Assembly (NCBI RefSeq): GCF_021730445.1
Contig: NZ_JADNRM010000001.1
Location: 449,004-513,003 of the forward strand
DNA length: 64,000 nt
From: Phocaeicola faecalis
GTDB taxonomy: Bacteria > Bacteroidota > Bacteroidia > Bacteroidales > Bacteroidaceae
Reading direction: 5' to 3'
The notes under the pieces are model-generated. The model had not been told where the DNA came from, made no database searches, and saw nothing but the letters and a program-made list of their open reading frames with translations. Shown here in pieces: positions 33,698 through 42,948 of this stretch; the stretch's first letter is position 1; every line of letters begins with the position of its first letter. The position numbers and the translations under genes are program-made.

Positions 33698-34399
33698 TTA
33701 TTGTTTTTTTTCTTTCCCCATGAAATGTTCATCCACTTTTCCGCTATGCTTTAAGACTTTTGCGTCTATAAAAAAAACAATCTCTTCAGCAATATTCGTT
33801 ATATGGTCTCCTGCCCTTTCGAGTTTGCGAATCACAGTTCCCAGTTCCAGGCAGGTTAAAAAACAATCGGGGTGCTTTTCAAGATATGCAGTCAGCACAC
33901 CCGGAGCATCCGCATTAATCTGATCCAGCAAATTGTCTTTGCTGAAGACGGTCAACGCCAAATCCAAATTTTCTTCATTCAGTGCTGTCTTGGTCATTTC
34001 GAGCATACCGAGCACTTGTCTTTGCATCTCCTCTATCCGCAGTTCGCGGAGTAATTCTCCGTCGAGGGCCGTTTCATCGCTTCTCACCACAAAGCGGGCA
34101 ATGCCCTCGGCAAAGTCTCCCAATCGTTCCAGGTCGTTGTTTATCTTGAACATGGCTAATACAAAGCGCAAATCTATCGCCACCGGATTATAAAGGGCAA
34201 TGGTATCTTCCACATCACTGTCTATCTTCAGTTCGAAAGCATTGACCCGCTTTTCGCGGACAATCACTTGTTGCGCCAAATCACGGTTGAATGTCAGTAC
34301 CGATTCTCCGGCCCTGTCCAATTGGTTATACACCAGTGTCCACATCTCGTTCACCTCTTTTTTCAGTGAGGTTAGTTCTGATTCTATAAATTTCACCAT
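33698..34399 (-). CDS. phoU: Phosphate signalling protein PhoU
   Basis: A 233-residue cytoplasmic, all-helical protein with two repeated three-helix bundles. The family motif with acidic metal-binding residues is seen in ERLGDFAEGIARFV (about 112-125) and again in KLERAGDHITNIAEEIVFF (about 193-211). PhoU damps the phosphate two-component signal and gates the Pst transporter. Last gene of pstC-pstA-pstB-phoU, 43 bp after pstB. Confidence 0.95.
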   Translation of the reverse strand: MVKFIESELTSLKKEVNEMWTLVYNQLDRAGESVLTFNRDLAQQVIVREKRVNAFELKIDSDVEDTIALYNPVAIDLRFVLAMFKINNDLERLGDFAEGIARFVVRSDETALDGELLRELRIEEMQRQVLGMLEMTKTALNEENLDLALTVFSKDNLLDQINADAPGVLTAYLEKHPDCFLTCLELGTVIRKLERAGDHITNIAEEIVFFIDAKVLKHSGKVDEHFMGKEKKQ

Positions 34400-34442
34400 A
34401 ATATCATCTTTCTTTTATATTCTGTTCCTGATGGTACCCCCA

Positions 34443-35195
34443 TCATCCGAAGCGCCCCGTAATGTAGTTCTGGGTAGCCTCTTTGCTTGGGTTTGTAAAA
34501 ATCTTCTTCGTATCGTCATATTCCACCATCGAGCCCATGTAGAAGAAAGCGGTCTTATCACTGACACGCGCCGCCTGCTGCATATTATGGGTGACAATAA
34601 CGATGGTATATTCCTTCTTCAGTTCATGAATCAGTTCTTCCACCTTGGCAGTGGAAATGGGGTCGAGTGCCGACGCAGGTTCGTCCATGAGCAGGACAGA
34701 AGGCGATACAGCCATGGCACGCGCTATGCACAAACGCTGCTGCTGCCCGCCCGAAAGGGCAAAGGCCGACTCTTTCAACTTATTCTTCACCTCATCCCAC
34801 AGGGCAGCCCCCTTTAATGTTTCCTCCACCCGGTGACGGATAAACTCATTGTCCTTCACCCCATTCACCCGCAGCCCATAGGCCACGTTTTCGAAAATAC
34901 TTTTCGGAAAAGGATTGGGACGCTGAAACACCATCCCCACATTCTTTCGGAGTTCGTCCACTTGCACGGATTTATCATAGATGTCCATGCCGTCTATCCG
35001 TATCTCCCCTTCCAGGCGTGCACCGGGAATCAAATCGTTCATACGGTTGAAGAGGCGGAGAAAGGTAGATTTTCCACATCCCGACGGACCGATAAAAGCC
35101 ACTACCGCTTTCTCTTCAATCGTCATACTGATATCTTTCAATGCCTGAAAATCTCCATAGAAGAAATTCACATGTCGCGCATCTATCTTATTCAT
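34443..35195 (-). CDS. pstB: Phosphate ABC transporter ATP-binding protein
   Basis: A 250-residue cytoplasmic ABC ATPase. Walker [10 protein letters not shown] (36-44), signature [14 protein letters not shown], Walker [16 protein letters not shown] and H-loop IVTHNMQQA are complete. It powers phosphate import with PstC/Pst[14 protein letters not shown] and the [20 protein letters not shown] stretch are PstB specific. Ten bp after pstA. Confidence 0.97.
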   Translation of the reverse strand: MNKIDARHVNFFYGDFQALKDISMTIEEKAVVAFIGPSGCGKSTFLRLFNRMNDLIPGARLEGEIRIDGMDIYDKSVQVDELRKNVGMVFQRPNPFPKSIFENVAYGLRVNGVKDNEFIRHRVEETLKGAALWDEVKNKLKESAFALSGGQQQRLCIARAMAVSPSVLLMDEPASALDPISTAKVEELIHELKKEYTIVIVTHNMQQAARVSDKTAFFYMGSMVEYDDTKKIFTNPSKEATQNYITGRFG

Positions 35196-35205
35196 ATATT
35201 ATAGA

Positions 35206-36093
35206 TTAATTCGTTTTTAGTTTATTTGAGAAATACCTGCGAAGTCCGTTTGCCAGTAAGTTGATGACCAGAATAATGAAAATAAGCACCAAAGCGGTTC
35301 CGTAAGCAATGGGCAATTGCGACTCCATGTCGGTTCCACTGGTCGATATGACATAAAGGTGATAAGGAAGGGCCATACACTGGTCTAATATGCTATGCGG
35401 CAACTGCGGCAGGAAGTAAGCGGCACAAGTGAACAGGATGGGTGCGGTTTCACCCGATACCCTTCCCATTGCAAGGATAAGTCCCGTGATGATATTGGGC
35501 ATTCCCATCGGAAGAATCACATGCCAGATGGTTTGCAGTTTGGTAGCCCCCAACGCCAGACTGCCTTCGCGGTAACTGTCCGGAATGGCTTTCAGAGCCT
35601 CCTCGGTGGTGCGAATGACCAACGGCACACAAAGCAAGCCCAACGTGAGTGAACCCGCCAGAATACTGTCGCCGAAGCCCAGATATTTCACAAACAGTGC
35701 CATACCGAACAAGCCGAAGACAATGGACGGAATGCCACTCAGGTTGTTTGTCATCACCCGTATGAAACGGACTAACTTGCCTTTCGGAGCATATTCGTTC
35801 ATATAAATACCGCTCATCACGCCCACAGGAAAAGCAAACAAAGCACTGCCTGCCATCAGATAAAAAGTACCCACAATAGCCGGCCAGATACCTCCTCCCG
35901 TCATTCCGTCGCTGGGAGGCGAAGTGAGGAATTTCCAGTTGATGACTCCTATACCTTTATATATGATAAAGCCCAAGATACTGAACAGAATCAGCACAAT
36001 GCTGTAACTCAGCAGTTTGAACACTCCGAACGCCATCCACTGCGAACGTCTCTTGCGCACCCCTTGGCGGGCATTAAATATACTTTCTTTCAT
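35206..36093 (-). CDS. pstA: Phosphate ABC transporter permease PstA
   Basis: A 295-residue inner-membrane permease with six helices. The cytoplasmic coupling EAA loop reads IPDSYREGSLALGATKLQTIWHVILP (about 170-195), and NLSGIPSIVFGLFGMALFV is the family's conserved helix region. With PstC it forms the phosphate channel. Twelve bp after pstC. Confidence 0.96.
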   Translation of the reverse strand: MKESIFNARQGVRKRRSQWMAFGVFKLLSYSIVLILFSILGFIIYKGIGVINWKFLTSPPSDGMTGGGIWPAIVGTFYLMAGSALFAFPVGVMSGIYMNEYAPKGKLVRFIRVMTNNLSGIPSIVFGLFGMALFVKYLGFGDSILAGSLTLGLLCVPLVIRTTEEALKAIPDSYREGSLALGATKLQTIWHVILPMGMPNIITGLILAMGRVSGETAPILFTCAAYFLPQLPHSILDQCMALPYHLYVISTSGTDMESQLPIAYGTALVLIFIILVINLLANGLRRYFSNKLKTN

Positions 36094-36105
36094 ATTCCTA
36101 TCGTA

Positions 36106-37311
36106 TTATGACTTCCTTCCGGAACTTGCTCCGGTTTTGGATGATATATATTCTACACTGAAATTGATAATCATGGTAATCAGGAACAGCACCACCCCCA
36201 ACAGGAACAGGGCCTCATAATGCGCACCGCCGGCAGGGGCTTCTCCCAGTTCGGCGGCAATCGTTGCCGGAATCGTGCGTAGCGGTTCCAGAATCGTAGT
36301 CGGTATCACAGCCGCATTGCCGGTCACCATCAGCACAGCCATCGTCTCGCCAATGGCACGTCCGATGCCCAGTACCACTCCCGATGTGATGCCGGAAATG
36401 GAAAACGGAATCACCACTTTACAGATGGTCTGCCAGTGTGTGGCTCCCAAGGCCAGACTCGCTTCGCGCATGGCACGCGGACAATTGCGCATGGCATCCT
36501 CGCTCACCGTGATAATAGTGGGCAAAGCCATGATAGCCAGCACGACGCTTCCCGCCAGGCCGGTTTCTCCCACCGGCAGGTCAAACACCTTCTGGATGAG
36601 GGGCACAATGACTATCAGTCCGAAAAACCCATATACCACCGACGGTATGCCACTCAGCAATTCGATAACCGGCTTCAGAAATCCGCGTGTACGGCTGCTT
36701 GCCACTTCCGACATATATACAGCTACAGACAGGCCGAACGGCAGGGCAAGGAGAATAGCGAAGAAACTCACCCAAAGCGTTCCCATAACCAAAGGGACAA
36801 AGCCGAACTGCGGAGCCGGAGTTGCCGTCGGAAACCATTCTTTTCCGGCAAACACTTCCGAAAATGAAATATGTCCGTCTTCCAGCAAATGTCCCGGGAA
36901 GTCCTTTTCTATAAATTTAGCCGGAACAAAAGCAATGATGCCCGGATTGTCTGCCACTATCTTACTGATACATGCTTCCGCCTTGTCGTATTCCGCGCCC
37001 AACTCTTCTTCCGAAAAGTAGGAAGTGATATCTTCCAGTCGGAACACCTTGATACCGGTATCGAAACCGCCGACTTCGCTCCAATTGGTTATCTCTTCGT
37101 CAAACACATCTTTAATTTGCACCGCACTCAGTTTCCTGACCGGATTTTCCTTGTTGACAGCCAGCACATACCCTTCTTCTATCACCTTGTTTCCAAAGAG
37201 TCCGAATGCCTCTGTAAACAGAAAAACGACAATCAGCACTATAGCGATGCTTGTGATAAAGCCGCTGCAAGTCAATATTCCTTCGATAATCTTTTCCCAA
37301 ACTCGTTTCAT
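36106..37311 (-). CDS. pstC: Phosphate ABC transporter permease PstC with phosphate-binding-protein-like insert
   Basis: A 401-residue permease; usual PstC has about 310-320 residues. After the first helix (about 13-36) an insert of about 110 residues (45-155) carries VLAVNKENPVRKLSAVQIKDVFDEEITNW, the same type of sequence as PstS (compare VHPDNPVSRLTRQQLEDIFRGKIVNW in the pstS of this window). It would project into the periplasm. The rest is normal: SGIPSVVYGFFGLIVIVPL, the coupling loop CPRAMREASLALGATHWQTICKV and six helices in total. First gene of the minus-strand pst operon, divergent from pstS. Confidence 0.93.
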   Translation of the reverse strand: MKRVWEKIIEGILTCSGFITSIAIVLIVVFLFTEAFGLFGNKVIEEGYVLAVNKENPVRKLSAVQIKDVFDEEITNWSEVGGFDTGIKVFRLEDITSYFSEEELGAEYDKAEACISKIVADNPGIIAFVPAKFIEKDFPGHLLEDGHISFSEVFAGKEWFPTATPAPQFGFVPLVMGTLWVSFFAILLALPFGLSVAVYMSEVASSRTRGFLKPVIELLSGIPSVVYGFFGLIVIVPLIQKVFDLPVGETGLAGSVVLAIMALPTIITVSEDAMRNCPRAMREASLALGATHWQTICKVVIPFSISGITSGVVLGIGRAIGETMAVLMVTGNAAVIPTTILEPLRTIPATIAAELGEAPAGGAHYEALFLLGVVLFLITMIINFSVEYISSKTGASSGRKS

Positions 37312-37392
37312 ACAGTTTTAGTCTTCTATTAATAACCGAATGCAAAAAAAGCTCCTTTATATTAAGACGGTATGAAAGAAGCTTGAAGCATT

Positions 37393-37421
37393 TGCTACAA
37401 TTGTGTTACAAAGATGTTACA
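37393..37421 (+). promoter_or_regulatory. Pho-box-like direct repeats, plus orientation
   Basis: Three 7-mers at exact 11-bp period: TGCTACA (37393-37399), TGTTACA (37404-37410), TGTTACA (37415-37421). PhoB boxes are 7-bp direct repeats with 4-bp spacers, so period and position in the pst divergent region fit a PhoB-type operator. Confidence 0.65.
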
Positions 37422-37460
37422 AACAAAAAAAAGGCGGACACTGTACCGTCACTTTTCACT

Positions 37461-37478
37461 CGTAACAGAATCGTAACA
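37461..37478 (-). promoter_or_regulatory. Pho-box-like direct repeats, minus orientation
   Basis: On the minus strand TGTTACG occurs twice at 11-bp period (37472-37478 and 37461-37467), with a weaker third copy (TTTTACT, 37483-37489). It faces the plus-oriented array 40 bp away. Confidence 0.65.
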
Positions 37479-37540
37479 CACAAGTAAAACAAATGACATC
37501 TCAAAACGTTTTCTTTGCAAATAAATTAATATAAGAGCTT

Positions 37541-38359
37541 ATGAGCCCATTCAAGACATTGTTTTTCTTACTATCGTTACTGACCTGTTTCCATGTTTCC
37601 GCACAGCGTATCAAAGGCAGCGACACCGTACTACCCGTCTCACAAGAGACTGCAGAAATATTTATGAATGCCTATCCCGAACAGCGGGTGACCGTCACCG
37701 GCGGCGGAACCGGAGTAGGCATATCCGCCCTCATGGATTATACCACCGATATCGCCATGGCCTCACGCCCCATCAAGTTCAGCGAGAAAATGAAACTGAA
37801 AGCGGCCAAACAGGAAGTGGAGGAAGTGATTATCGCCTACGATGCCCTTGCTGTCATTGTCCATCCGGACAACCCCGTCAGCCGCCTTACACGGCAGCAG
37901 CTGGAGGACATCTTCCGCGGCAAGATTGTGAACTGGAAACAAGTGGGAGGCCCCGATATGAAAATCATTGTCTACTCTCGCGAGACCTCTTCGGGAACAT
38001 ACGAATTCTTTAAAGAAAGCGTCCTGAAGAACAAGAACTACATGAGCGGCAGCCTCTCCATGCCGGCAACCGGCGCCGTCATCCAGTCTGTCAGCCAAAC
38101 CAAGGGAGCCATCGGATATGTAGGCCTCGCCTATCTGTCGGACCGTGTCAAGCCGATAGCCGTTTCGTATGACGGAGGAAAACACTATGTACTGCCCACC
38201 CTGGAAAACGGAACCAAAAGACAATACCCCATAGTGCGCCCGCTCTACTATTATTATAATGTGTCCGACAAAGCGAAAGTCAGCCCTTTCATCGAGTATA
38301 TACTTTCCCCCGAGGGGCAAAATATTATAAAAAAGGGAGGATATATTCCCGTGAAATAA
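37541..38359 (+). CDS. pstS: Phosphate-binding protein PstS
   Basis: A 272-residue secreted phosphate-binding protein. Signal peptide 1-21 (LTCFHVSA/Q). RIKGSDTVLPVSQETAEIFM is the typical start, GGGTGVGISALMD the phosphate-contact loop, and SRETSSGTYEFFKESVL the second contact segment. It delivers phosphate to PstCAB. There is no lipobox in the signal (C16 is not in one), so it is probably soluble periplasmic. Divergent from pstC across the repeat-bearing 229-bp spacer. Confidence 0.95.
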   Translation: MSPFKTLFFLLSLLTCFHVSAQRIKGSDTVLPVSQETAEIFMNAYPEQRVTVTGGGTGVGISALMDYTTDIAMASRPIKFSEKMKLKAAKQEVEEVIIAYDALAVIVHPDNPVSRLTRQQLEDIFRGKIVNWKQVGGPDMKIIVYSRETSSGTYEFFKESVLKNKNYMSGSLSMPATGAVIQSVSQTKGAIGYVGLAYLSDRVKPIAVSYDGGKHYVLPTLENGTKRQYPIVRPLYYYYNVSDKAKVSPFIEYILSPEGQNIIKKGGYIPVK

Positions 38360-38381
38360 CGCATATCCCAAAAAGAATACG

Positions 38382-38389
38382 TATTTTTG
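38382..38389 (+). promoter_or_regulatory. -7 box of glnS
   Basis: TATTTTTG fits TAnnTTTG, 28 bp before the glnS ATG. Confidence 0.6.
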
Positions 38390-38417
38390 CACCCTAAAGT
38401 GTAAAATTAATATCACT

Positions 38418-40157
38418 ATGACTGAAATGAACGCTACAGAAGCTACAGAAAAGAGAAGTCTGAACTTCATCGAACAGGCAGTAGAGAACGACCTGAAGGA
38501 AGGTAAAAACGGAGGAAAGGTCCAAACTCGTTTCCCGCCGGAACCCAACGGTTATCTCCACATCGGTCATGCCAAGGCCATTTGCCTGGATTTTGGGATA
38601 GCCGCACGCTATGGTGGAGTATGTAACCTGCGTTTCGACGACACCAACCCGACCAAAGAAGATATGGAATATGTGGAAGCCATCAAGGAAGATATCCAGT
38701 GGCTCGGATTCCAATGGGGAAATGAATATTATGCATCCGACTACTTCCAACAATTGTGGGACTTCGCCATTCGTCTCATCAAGGAAGGAAAAGCTTATAT
38801 AGACGAACAGAGCTCCGAAGTGATTGCCGCACAGAAAGGCACACCCACCCAGCCGGGTGTGGAAAGCCCTTACCGCAACCGCCCGATAGAGGAGACACTC
38901 GAACTGTTCCAAAAGATGAACACCGGAGAAATAGAGGAAGGAAAGATGGTGCTGCGTGCCAAGATAGATATGGCAAGCCCCAATATGCACTTCCGTGACC
39001 CTATCATCTACCGTGTGGTGAAAACACCCCATCACCGTACAGGCGAAACATGGAAGGCATACCCGATGTATGACTTCGCCCACGGACAGAGTGACTTTTT
39101 CGAAGGTGTGACCCACTCTTTGTGTACACTGGAATTTGTCCCCCACCGTCCGCTTTACGACTTGTTTGTGGATTGGGTAAAAGAAGGGAAAGACCTGAAC
39201 AACAACCGCCCCCATCAGTACGAGTTCAATAAACTGAACCTGAACTACACACTGATGAGCAAGCGTAACCTGCTGATTCTGGTTAAGGAACACTTGGTGA
39301 ACGGTTGGGACGACCCCCGTATGCCGACCCTCTGCGGTTTCCGCCGCCGTGGTTATTCTCCCGAGTCTATCCGCAACTTCGTTGACAAAATCGGTTACAC
39401 CACATACGATGCCTTAAACGACTTCGCCCTGCTGGAGAGCGCGGTACGCGAAGACTTGAACACCCGCGCCACCCGTGTATCCGCCGTAGTCAATCCGGTG
39501 AAGCTTATCATCACCAACTATCCGGAAGGCCAAGTGGAAGAGATGGAAGCCATCAACAACCCCGAAGACCCGACAGCCGGCACACATACCATCGAATTCA
39601 GCCGTGAACTTTGGATGGAACGCGAAGACTTCATGGAAGACGCTCCGAAGAAATATTTCCGTATGACTCCGGGACAGGAAGTCCGCCTGAAAAACGCATA
39701 CATCGTAAAGTGCACCGGTTGCAAGAAAGACGAAGAAGGCAACGTGGTGGAGGTATATGCCGAATACGACCCCGACACCAAGACCGGTATGCCCGGCAGC
39801 AGCCGCAAGGTAAAAGGCACACTGCACTGGGTGAGCTGTGCCCACTGTCTGAAAGCGGAAGTACGCCTGTATGACCGCTTATGGAAGGTAGAGAATCCGC
39901 GTGACGAAATGGCCGCCATCCGCGAAGCCAAAAACTGCGACGCACTGGAAGCCATGAAAGAAATGATTAACCCGGATTCATTACATATCCTGAGCGAATG
40001 CTATGTAGAGAAATACCTCGCAGATGCCAAACCACTGGATTACTTACAGTTCCAGCGCATCGGTTATTTCAATGTAGACAAAGACTCCACGCCCGAACAC
40101 CTGGTGTTCAACCGCACCGTATCTTTAAAAGATACCTGGAGTAAAATCAATAAATAA
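38418..40157 (+). CDS. glnS: Glutaminyl-tRNA synthetase
   Basis: A 579-residue class I aminoacyl-tRNA synthetase that charges tRNA-Gln. HIGH is at 48-51 in PNGYLHIGHAKAICLDFG, the KMSKS equivalent is MSKRNL (about 282), and the two C-terminal anticodon-binding beta barrels are complete through DYLQFQRIGYFNVDKDS. Length is slightly above that of E. coli GlnS (554). A CxxC pair near 434-437 (CTGC) and a CAHC at about 474-477 suggest a zinc-binding element within the barrel region. Heads a glnS-TPR-dedA operon with 10-bp gaps. Confidence 0.96.
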   Translation: MTEMNATEATEKRSLNFIEQAVENDLKEGKNGGKVQTRFPPEPNGYLHIGHAKAICLDFGIAARYGGVCNLRFDDTNPTKEDMEYVEAIKEDIQWLGFQWGNEYYASDYFQQLWDFAIRLIKEGKAYIDEQSSEVIAAQKGTPTQPGVESPYRNRPIEETLELFQKMNTGEIEEGKMVLRAKIDMASPNMHFRDPIIYRVVKTPHHRTGETWKAYPMYDFAHGQSDFFEGVTHSLCTLEFVPHRPLYDLFVDWVKEGKDLNNNRPHQYEFNKLNLNYTLMSKRNLLILVKEHLVNGWDDPRMPTLCGFRRRGYSPESIRNFVDKIGYTTYDALNDFALLESAVREDLNTRATRVSAVVNPVKLIITNYPEGQVEEMEAINNPEDPTAGTHTIEFSRELWMEREDFMEDAPKKYFRMTPGQEVRLKNAYIVKCTGCKKDEEGNVVEVYAEYDPDTKTGMPGSSRKVKGTLHWVSCAHCLKAEVRLYDRLWKVENPRDEMAAIREAKNCDALEAMKEMINPDSLHILSECYVEKYLADAKPLDYLQFQRIGYFNVDKDSTPEHLVFNRTVSLKDTWSKINK

Positions 40158-40167
40158 AAAACTGCTT

Positions 40168-41679
40168 ATGAACAATGACCTGTCTTCCTATTTTGAAGAC
40201 CCGGAATTTAAAGAAGCATTAGAAAAATACGAGGGTATGGTAGAAAACCATACCCCCGCTTATTTTGATGCTGACGAACTGACAGACATCGCTGAATATT
40301 ATGCTTCAAAAGGAAGACAAACAGAAGCAGAAGCTGCAATAGATTTTGCTTTACAATTGCATCCCAATGATACGGATGCCTTGATTTTCCGTGCCCGGTC
40401 CCTAGCCATGAAAGGCAGGCTGGACGAAGCGTATTTGGTAATGGAATTGATTGAAGACCAATCAGACCGCGAAGTGAAATTCCTGAAAGCCGACTTGCTA
40501 ATGGAAGAAAGACGTCTGAAAGAGGCCGACCATGTATTCGAAGAACTGGCTGCCGACGAGGATGGAAAGCTCGAAACCCTTATCGATATTATCCTTGCCT
40601 ATATAGACGCCAATCAGGAAGCACTGGCAAAGAAATGGATTAAACGCGTCAGCGACACCTACGACCTTGACTCCCTTCCCAAAAAAAGTCAGAAATTCAG
40701 AGACCTGTTGTGTGACTTCTATATCACTTTCAACCATCCCGAAGAGGCCATCCCTCTCCTGCAGACCACACTCGACCGCTACCCCTACTCCATCAACCAT
40801 TGGAACAGTCTGGGCAAATGCTACCTGAGTACCAATGATTTCGGAGAGGCACACGAGGCAATAGACTTTGCACTGGCCATCGACGACGGCAATACAGAGG
40901 CACTGACACTTAAAGCTTTCTGCTACCAGCAAAGCGGTGAATTGCAAAAAGCCTGCGATTACTATCTCCGCCTGGCAGACCGACAGGAGAATAAAGCACG
41001 CGCTTATCTGGCATTGGCAAAGACCTATTTCGAAATGCAGGATTATACTTCCTCCATCTATTATATAGAGGAACTGCTAGACAATAAAGATGTACTAAAT
41101 ACATACGAACTGTCCGAACTGTATGGCGACATTGCCTTATGCCATGCTGCTTTAGGGCACAGCGGTGTGGGGCAGGCATTCATCCGGCGCTCCTTGGAAC
41201 TGAACGAAAACGACCCCGACACACTCGTCGTTGCAGGACGGTTCTTCCTGATGGAAGCCAAGGAATGTAATGACCAGGCCGCCAAAGAAGAAAACCAAGC
41301 CAGAGGAGAACTGCACTTCCGGCAGGCATTGACCCTAATCATGGAAGATGAACGACTGGAGTTTCTGTTCACCATCGGTGCCGCCTGTTTCGACACACAG
41401 AATTTCAAACTCGCCGCACAATACTACGAACAGATAAACCGCGAATTTCCCGATAATGCACCGGCCACCTATTTCTTTCTGGCCTACTGCTATTTCTATC
41501 TGGAAGAAGCCATCTCCTGTATGCATTACATCGCAAAGATGAAACATGAGTTGCCCGACGCATACAGCAACCTGGGTACAAGCGACTCCGTACTGAGCGA
41601 CACACGCTTTAACGAGTTAATGCGTAACCTGAAAGACAGTGTCAATAATGGAAAAGTAGACTTAGACAATTTCTTATAA
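40168..41679 (+). CDS. Tetratricopeptide-repeat protein
   Basis: A 503-residue protein without signal peptide or membrane helix, built of many TPR-type helix pairs from about residue 50 to 460 (for example SINHWNSLGKCYLSTNDFGEAHEAIDFALAI and ATYFFLAYCYFYLEEA). TPR domains hold protein partners; no enzymatic part is present. Its place in an operon with glnS and dedA gives no clear role. Acidic N-terminus. Confidence 0.85.
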   Translation: MNNDLSSYFEDPEFKEALEKYEGMVENHTPAYFDADELTDIAEYYASKGRQTEAEAAIDFALQLHPNDTDALIFRARSLAMKGRLDEAYLVMELIEDQSDREVKFLKADLLMEERRLKEADHVFEELAADEDGKLETLIDIILAYIDANQEALAKKWIKRVSDTYDLDSLPKKSQKFRDLLCDFYITFNHPEEAIPLLQTTLDRYPYSINHWNSLGKCYLSTNDFGEAHEAIDFALAIDDGNTEALTLKAFCYQQSGELQKACDYYLRLADRQENKARAYLALAKTYFEMQDYTSSIYYIEELLDNKDVLNTYELSELYGDIALCHAALGHSGVGQAFIRRSLELNENDPDTLVVAGRFFLMEAKECNDQAAKEENQARGELHFRQALTLIMEDERLEFLFTIGAACFDTQNFKLAAQYYEQINREFPDNAPATYFFLAYCYFYLEEAISCMHYIAKMKHELPDAYSNLGTSDSVLSDTRFNELMRNLKDSVNNGKVDLDNFL

Positions 41680-41689
41680 TTAATTAATC

Positions 41690-42316
41690 ATGGAATCAGT
41701 TGCATTTATCCAATGGTGCTTAGACCACCTTAATTATTGGACTATTACGTTATTAATGGCCATTGAAAGCTCTTTTATCCCCTTCCCGTCGGAAGTGGTG
41801 GTTCCCCCGGCCGCTTATAAAGCAGCAGGAGGAAATAGTGACCTGAATGTATTTCTGGTAGTTATTTTCGCCACCATAGGAGCCAACATCGGTGCCATCA
41901 TCAATTATTACATTGCTTACTTTGTCGGCCGACCCTTGGTATACAAATTTGCCAACAGCCGCTTCGGTCACATGTGTCTGATAGACGAAGCAAAAGTACA
42001 GAACGCCGAGCGTTACTTCGACAAGCACGGTGCGCTCTCCACTTTTATCGGCCGCCTCATTCCGGCAGTACGCCAGTTGATTTCAATCCCTGCCGGCCTA
42101 GCCAAAATGAAGCTATCCACTTTCCTGCTTTACACCACATTAGGTGCAGGCATCTGGAACTGTATCTTGGCATCAATCGGCTATTACCTGCAATCAGTAG
42201 TGCCCGAAGAACAACTTCTGAGCACAGTGACCGAGTACAGCCACGAGCTGGGCTACTGCTTCATCGCCATCGGTGTATTGATAGTATGCTTCCTGGTTTA
42301 CAAAGGACGAAAGTAA
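41690..42316 (+). CDS. DedA-family membrane protein
   Basis: A 208-residue inner-membrane protein of the DedA/SNARE-associated family. The re-entrant FIPFPSEVVVPPAAY (30-44) and the GRLIPAVRQLISIPAGLAKM stretch with conserved arginines (about 120-140) are family hallmarks. DedA proteins are now linked to flipping of lipid carriers such as undecaprenyl phosphate or phosphatidylethanolamine. Third gene of the glnS operon; 10-bp gap. Confidence 0.93.
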   Translation: MESVAFIQWCLDHLNYWTITLLMAIESSFIPFPSEVVVPPAAYKAAGGNSDLNVFLVVIFATIGANIGAIINYYIAYFVGRPLVYKFANSRFGHMCLIDEAKVQNAERYFDKHGALSTFIGRLIPAVRQLISIPAGLAKMKLSTFLLYTTLGAGIWNCILASIGYYLQSVVPEEQLLSTVTEYSHELGYCFIAIGVLIVCFLVYKGRK

Positions 42317-42377
42317 GTGAACCTTTTTCCACCTGCATTTGTTATAATTACAATATCAAAACTAAAATAATAAAATT

Positions 42378-42881
42378 ATGGCAAAAACAGCATTCAAAGG
42401 CACGCCGGTGACACTGGCCGGCGAGTTTGTAAAAGCAGGAACTCCTGCACCCGAATTTACATTGGTAAAAGGTGACTTAAGCAATTATACATTGAAAGAC
42501 GGAAAAGGCAAGTATCTAGTACTCAACATCTTCCCAAGTCTGGACACCGGCGTATGCGCCACCTCTGTACGCAAATTCAATCAATTGGCAGCCAACCGCC
42601 CGAACGTGACGGTACTGGCCATCTCAAAAGATTTGCCTTTCGCACAGGGACGTTTCTGCACCACAGAAGGCATCGCCAATGTCGTCCCCTTGTCCGACTA
42701 TCGCTATACATCCGATTTCGCACAGAAATATGGTGTACTGATGACAGACGGCCCCTTGGCAGGACTTCTGGCCCGCTCGGTAGTGGTAATCAACCCGGAA
42801 GGCAAAGTGGTATATACTGAACTGGTACCCGAAATTACGCAGGAACCCAATTACGAAGCAGCCTTAAAAGCTGTAGAGTAA
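42378..42881 (+). CDS. tpx: Thiol peroxidase
   Basis: A 167-residue peroxiredoxin of the Tpx class that reduces hydrogen and lipid peroxides. The peroxidatic cysteine is C60 (SLDTGVCATSVRKFN) and the resolving cysteine C94 (GRFCTTEG), matching E. coli C61 and C95. Complete and without signal peptide, so cytoplasmic. Sixty-one bp after dedA; likely its own unit but no clear promoter box was seen. Confidence 0.96.
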   Translation: MAKTAFKGTPVTLAGEFVKAGTPAPEFTLVKGDLSNYTLKDGKGKYLVLNIFPSLDTGVCATSVRKFNQLAANRPNVTVLAISKDLPFAQGRFCTTEGIANVVPLSDYRYTSDFAQKYGVLMTDGPLAGLLARSVVVINPEGKVVYTELVPEITQEPNYEAALKAVE

Positions 42882-42914
42882 AACAATTCATAAAGGTGCT
42901 TTCACACCTAACCT

Positions 42915-42948
42915 CACGTTAATCCACTTATAATAAGCGGGTTAACGT
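42915..42948. terminator. Hairpin between tpx and the HU-like gene
   Basis: Arms CACGTTAA and TTAACGTG with inner paired CTTAT/ATAAG; overlaps the stop of the minus-strand HU-like gene. Convergent setting suggests a shared terminator, although T runs are lacking. Confidence 0.5.
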
